DNA of 7,310 bases from an uncultured Campylobacter sp. (lineage in GTDB: Bacteria; Campylobacterota; Campylobacteria; Campylobacterales; Campylobacteraceae): assembly GCF_938018035.1 (NCBI RefSeq), contig NZ_CALIJF010000364.1, positions 1 to 7,310 of the forward strand. The letters run 5' to 3'. A model generated the notes under the pieces. It did not search any database. It worked only from the letters and a program-made list of their open reading frames with translations, and was not told where the DNA came from. This document shows, piece by piece, positions 5,177 to 7,310 of the stretch. Within the stretch, counting starts at the first letter, position 1, and each line of letters opens with the position of its first letter. A program made the position numbers and the translations under genes.

Positions 5177-5707
5177 ATGAAAATATATTTCTATAAATTA
5201 CTTTTAGGCATCTTACTGACGGGCATATTCTCGTTCTCGCTCGGCTTTACTTTATCGCACGTAGGCATCATATCAAATGCGGTTTTTGGCGTACCGCTAT
5301 TGCCCTACGCTTCCTTGGGCGCCGAGGTCGCAAAAGCTATCCTAACGATAATATCCGCATTTTATATCGCAAATAAAATTATTAATTTTCGCATTTTAGG
5401 CATCGATTGCAAGCTAAATTTTATATTTTTTATCGCCTTTTCGACGATAGGCGTGATTATCGTTTCTTTTCTGTCTTTGTTTTTGATTTTCGGCATGATC
5501 GTATGGCAGAAATCTGATACGGCATTTGCGGCGATGTGCCTATCCCTCGGATCGATTTGGACCGCCTGGCTATTTCATATCAGTGAATACAAGCTTGGGG
5601 CTTTCTTGCAAAATTGCAGCCCTAAAAGGAAATATAATATAGATAAAGTGCTAGTGTTCGTCATAATAATAATAGTTGCGCTGATTTTTATATCGGCAGT
5701 AATATAA
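5177..5707 (+). CDS. Small multi-pass membrane protein of unknown function (paralogue B)
   Basis: A 176-residue, strongly hydrophobic protein with no recognised family. The ATG at 5177 is 6 nt after AAGGA and gives MKIYFYKLLLG, matching the N-terminus of the 3995-4573 product; a TTG at 5171 in the same frame is too close to the ribosome site. Membrane segments are visible at about residues 8-27, 50-68, 81-109, 117-134 and 157-175. The core GIDCKLNFIFFIAFSTIG (75-92) differs from paralogue A at only two positions, and the codons there match at 47 of 54 bases by my count. A second shared block is 'SEYKLGAFLQ' (136-145), then a basic stretch and 'IDK'. Between these blocks the sequences diverge more. 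Its stop lies 5 bp from the ribD stop on the opposite strand, so the two genes converge and any shared terminator must lie within coding sequence. Confidence 0.7.
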   Translation: MKIYFYKLLLGILLTGIFSFSLGFTLSHVGIISNAVFGVPLLPYASLGAEVAKAILTIISAFYIANKIINFRILGIDCKLNFIFFIAFSTIGVIIVSFLSLFLIFGMIVWQKSDTAFAAMCLSLGSIWTAWLFHISEYKLGAFLQNCSPKRKYNIDKVLVFVIIIIVALIFISAVI

Positions 5708-5712
5708 ACCTT

Positions 5713-6870
5713 TCATTTTAAAATTTTAAACCAGCCGTAGAATTCGTTCGCTTCTAGGTGCGGATCGCCCGCGCTGGAGATGAAAAGCGGCCGTAGCGCG
5801 GTATTTGCTCTAAAATTTCCCGCGTCCCTCATCTGCGCGCTGTAAAAAATAAGCGCGTGGCTCGCAAACTGCGCAAACTCGTCAAACGAGCTCGCACCCG
5901 CTTCTATCATCGTTACTTTCGCGTCCACAGGCAGCGACTGCGAGACCTCTACCTTGCGATCCGCGACGCCGAAAAGCGGAATGCTCGCATCAAAATCCGA
6001 AAGCTCGCGGCGCGAGTATATCCAAACATCGGGCGCGCGCGGCTTTAGGTTTTGCGGCGCAACGCGCGCGTCTAGCGCCGACATATCGGCTCTGCCTGCC
6101 GAAGCGCTAATTTCGTCAAATTTAGCCGCACGCACATCCAGCGTCGGTCTGTCGGCGCGCACGGTCTGCCCGCCCACGCCTACGTAATCGCACACGCCGC
6201 GCAGCTCGTGCACGAACGCGCGCTGCTTCTCGCTGCCGATCCGCCCATGCACCGCGCCGTTTAGCGTGGCGTTGATTTTTATAAAGCAAAAACCGCTCTC
6301 GCGCGCCAGATAAAACGGTTCCGCAAGCTCCGTCGCCGCGGCGCGGCAAACGTCAAATTTCACCTCTATGCCACCGCGGCATAAAATTTCCGCACCGCCC
6401 GCAGCCTGCGCGTTCGTATCGCGCGCGCCGATTACCACGCGCGATAGCCCGAGCTGTGCCAAAAGCTCGGCGCAAGACGGGGTCTTGCCGCGGTGCGCGC
6501 AAGGCTCGAGCGTGACGTAGGCGCAAGCGCCGCGCAAAAGCCCGCCATGGCGGTTTAAGATGAAATCATAGGTGAAGCTTGGCTGCAAGAGTGCGCTTTT
6601 CAGAGCCTTTGTGTTTTGAAATTTAACGCCGAATTTGCGGGCGTATTCGCAAGCGAAATCCTGCGCAAAATTTGCGTCCAGATCGCACAGCACGGCAAAA
6701 ACAGCATTTGCCTCGGCGTGTAAAAAGCCCGCCTTTTTATGCGCGCCTATGCCAAGAACCCTGCCGCCCCTATCCAGAAGTACGCAGCCCACGGCGGGGT
6801 TGGGTAGCGTCAGAGCCTGATAGCGCCACGCAGCCCGCAGCGCCAAATCCATGTAAAATTCGTCGTTCAT
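5713..6870 (-). CDS. ribD: RibD: bifunctional diaminohydroxyphosphoribosylaminopyrimidine deaminase / aminouracil-phosphate reductase
   Basis: A 385-residue cytoplasmic enzyme for the second and third steps of riboflavin synthesis from GTP. The N-terminal cytidine-deaminase-like domain (about 1-185) opens with 'MNDEFYMDLALRAAW' and 'PNPAVGCVL'. It has the zinc site HAE (H51, catalytic E53) and PCAHRGKTPSC (C124, C133), followed by 'GARDTNAQAAGGA'. About 65 residues separate HAE from TLEPC, compared with roughly 20-25 in enzymes such as B. subtilis RibD, so there is an insertion at about 58-116. The reductase domain (about 186-385) has 'FIKINATLNGAVHG' (196-209), 'HELRGVCDYVGVGGQTVRADRP' (221-242) and 'LDVR' (244-247), the NADPH/substrate region. 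The later part ('MIEAGASSFDEF', 321-332) is a weak match to the usual EGG..L block. The ATG at 6868-6870 has only a weak upstream GGA. No FMN riboswitch is recognisable ahead of it. The gene is notably GC-rich. Confidence 0.93.
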   Translation of the reverse strand: MNDEFYMDLALRAAWRYQALTLPNPAVGCVLLDRGGRVLGIGAHKKAGFLHAEANAVFAVLCDLDANFAQDFACEYARKFGVKFQNTKALKSALLQPSFTYDFILNRHGGLLRGACAYVTLEPCAHRGKTPSCAELLAQLGLSRVVIGARDTNAQAAGGAEILCRGGIEVKFDVCRAAATELAEPFYLARESGFCFIKINATLNGAVHGRIGSEKQRAFVHELRGVCDYVGVGGQTVRADRPTLDVRAAKFDEISASAGRADMSALDARVAPQNLKPRAPDVWIYSRRELSDFDASIPLFGVADRKVEVSQSLPVDAKVTMIEAGASSFDEFAQFASHALIFYSAQMRDAGNFRANTALRPLFISSAGDPHLEANEFYGWFKILK

Positions 6871-7310
6871 ACAAAATCCAAAATTTAAATTGTCCTGCTC
6901 CGCCGCGATTGCTTAGCCGAATTGCGGCTAGTCGGCAACCTTCTCTGCCCGCAACAGATTACGCCTCGGACGCAACCCGCTTGCCCGCCTACGCTCGCCC
7001 GTGCCGTACCGATGCCGACTCACGTTCCAAATACGTTTGCCGCTACAAGCCTCGCTTTAAGCGCCAAATTTATCAGAGTGCAAGCCGCGCGCCGTATGTG
7101 TAGGAGCAAGATTCCGCGCGGGAACAAAACTGCGAAATCTTACCACAGGTTTTAGAATTTTATCCTAAATCGTAAATTTTGCGGCGTCCGTTTCGCGCGC
7201 CAAAATTTTCGCCTATCGTGCAAACGAACGTCTACCAATAGCGCGCATAAACGCGGATTTTGCGAAGTCAAATTTTAATGGAGCGCTAGGGCAAAACAGC
7301 GAGCGGGCGC
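6871..7310. other. Gene-free stretch upstream of ribD
   Basis: 440 bases in which I support no gene. A plus-strand frame at about 6922-7155 has a rare TTG start, no ribosome site and a Pro/Ala/Arg-rich, low-complexity product, so it was not called. AT words (AAATTT) alternate with GC-rich blocks, as in the other spacers. Contents noted are a 6-bp hairpin at 6914-6930 and a near-palindrome TTCCGCGCGGGAA at about 7112-7124. No tRNA, terminator with a T-run, or riboswitch core was seen. The ribD promoter could not be pinpointed. Confidence 0.5.
6914..6930. repeat. Short inverted repeat upstream of ribD
   Basis: TAGCCG (6914-6919) and CGGCTA (6925-6930) form a perfect 6-bp stem with a 5-nt loop, about 45-60 nt upstream of the ribD start codon. 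A competing pairing of GCCGA (6916-6920) with TCGGC (6932-6936) is possible. There is no T-run, so it is not a classical terminator. It could be a leader hairpin or an operator. Confidence 0.35.

Noticed and set aside
6871..7000. FMN riboswitch upstream of ribD
   Set aside because: None of the conserved RFN core blocks was recognisable on the minus strand; only a simple 6-bp hairpin is present.
5857..7155. Several frames on the plus strand (and one on the minus) overlapping ribD and its upstream region
   Set aside because: They mirror the GC-rich ribD codons or run through the spacer with Arg/Pro/Ala-rich low-complexity products, have no ribosome sites, and ribD itself is unambiguous.

Overview
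The window looks like chromosomal DNA of an epsilonproteobacterium, most likely one of the higher-GC, oral-type Campylobacter species (C. gracilis/rectus/showae-like). This is inferred from GC-rich genes separated by spacers full of AAATTTTAAAATTT-type words, from TATAAT promoters that often lack a clear -35, and from RibD and transporter sequences of Campylobacter flavour. I cannot fix the species without a database search.

Left end (1-1480), minus strand: the first 33 codons of an Rrf2-family regulator run off the left edge. Upstream of it are a hairpin terminator, an NmrA/YwnB-like NAD(P)-binding oxidoreductase and a small cupin. The cupin-oxidoreductase pair is read from a near-consensus sigma70 promoter bracketed by two 23-bp inverted-repeat operators of the same design. 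This looks like a repressor-controlled redox or electrophile stress unit.

Middle (1481-3366), plus strand: a six-helix ABC-exporter membrane domain with no ATPase domain is followed by a zinc-type cation diffusion facilitator (CDF) with His-rich ends. The CDF has its own TATAAT promoter.

3367 to about 3964 is a long AT-palindrome-rich spacer with no convincing gene. It is followed by a cluster of three AT-richer genes for small multi-pass membrane proteins of unknown function (3995-4573, 4731-5114, 5177-5707). The first and third are paralogues. Each of the three has its own TATAAT placed exactly 13 nt before its Shine-Dalgarno sequence. This cluster is the best candidate for something undescribed.

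Right end: ribD (riboflavin synthesis, minus strand) converges on the third small membrane gene with a 5-bp gap. It carries a roughly 45-residue insertion in its deaminase domain. The last 440 bases, upstream of ribD, hold no gene I can support.
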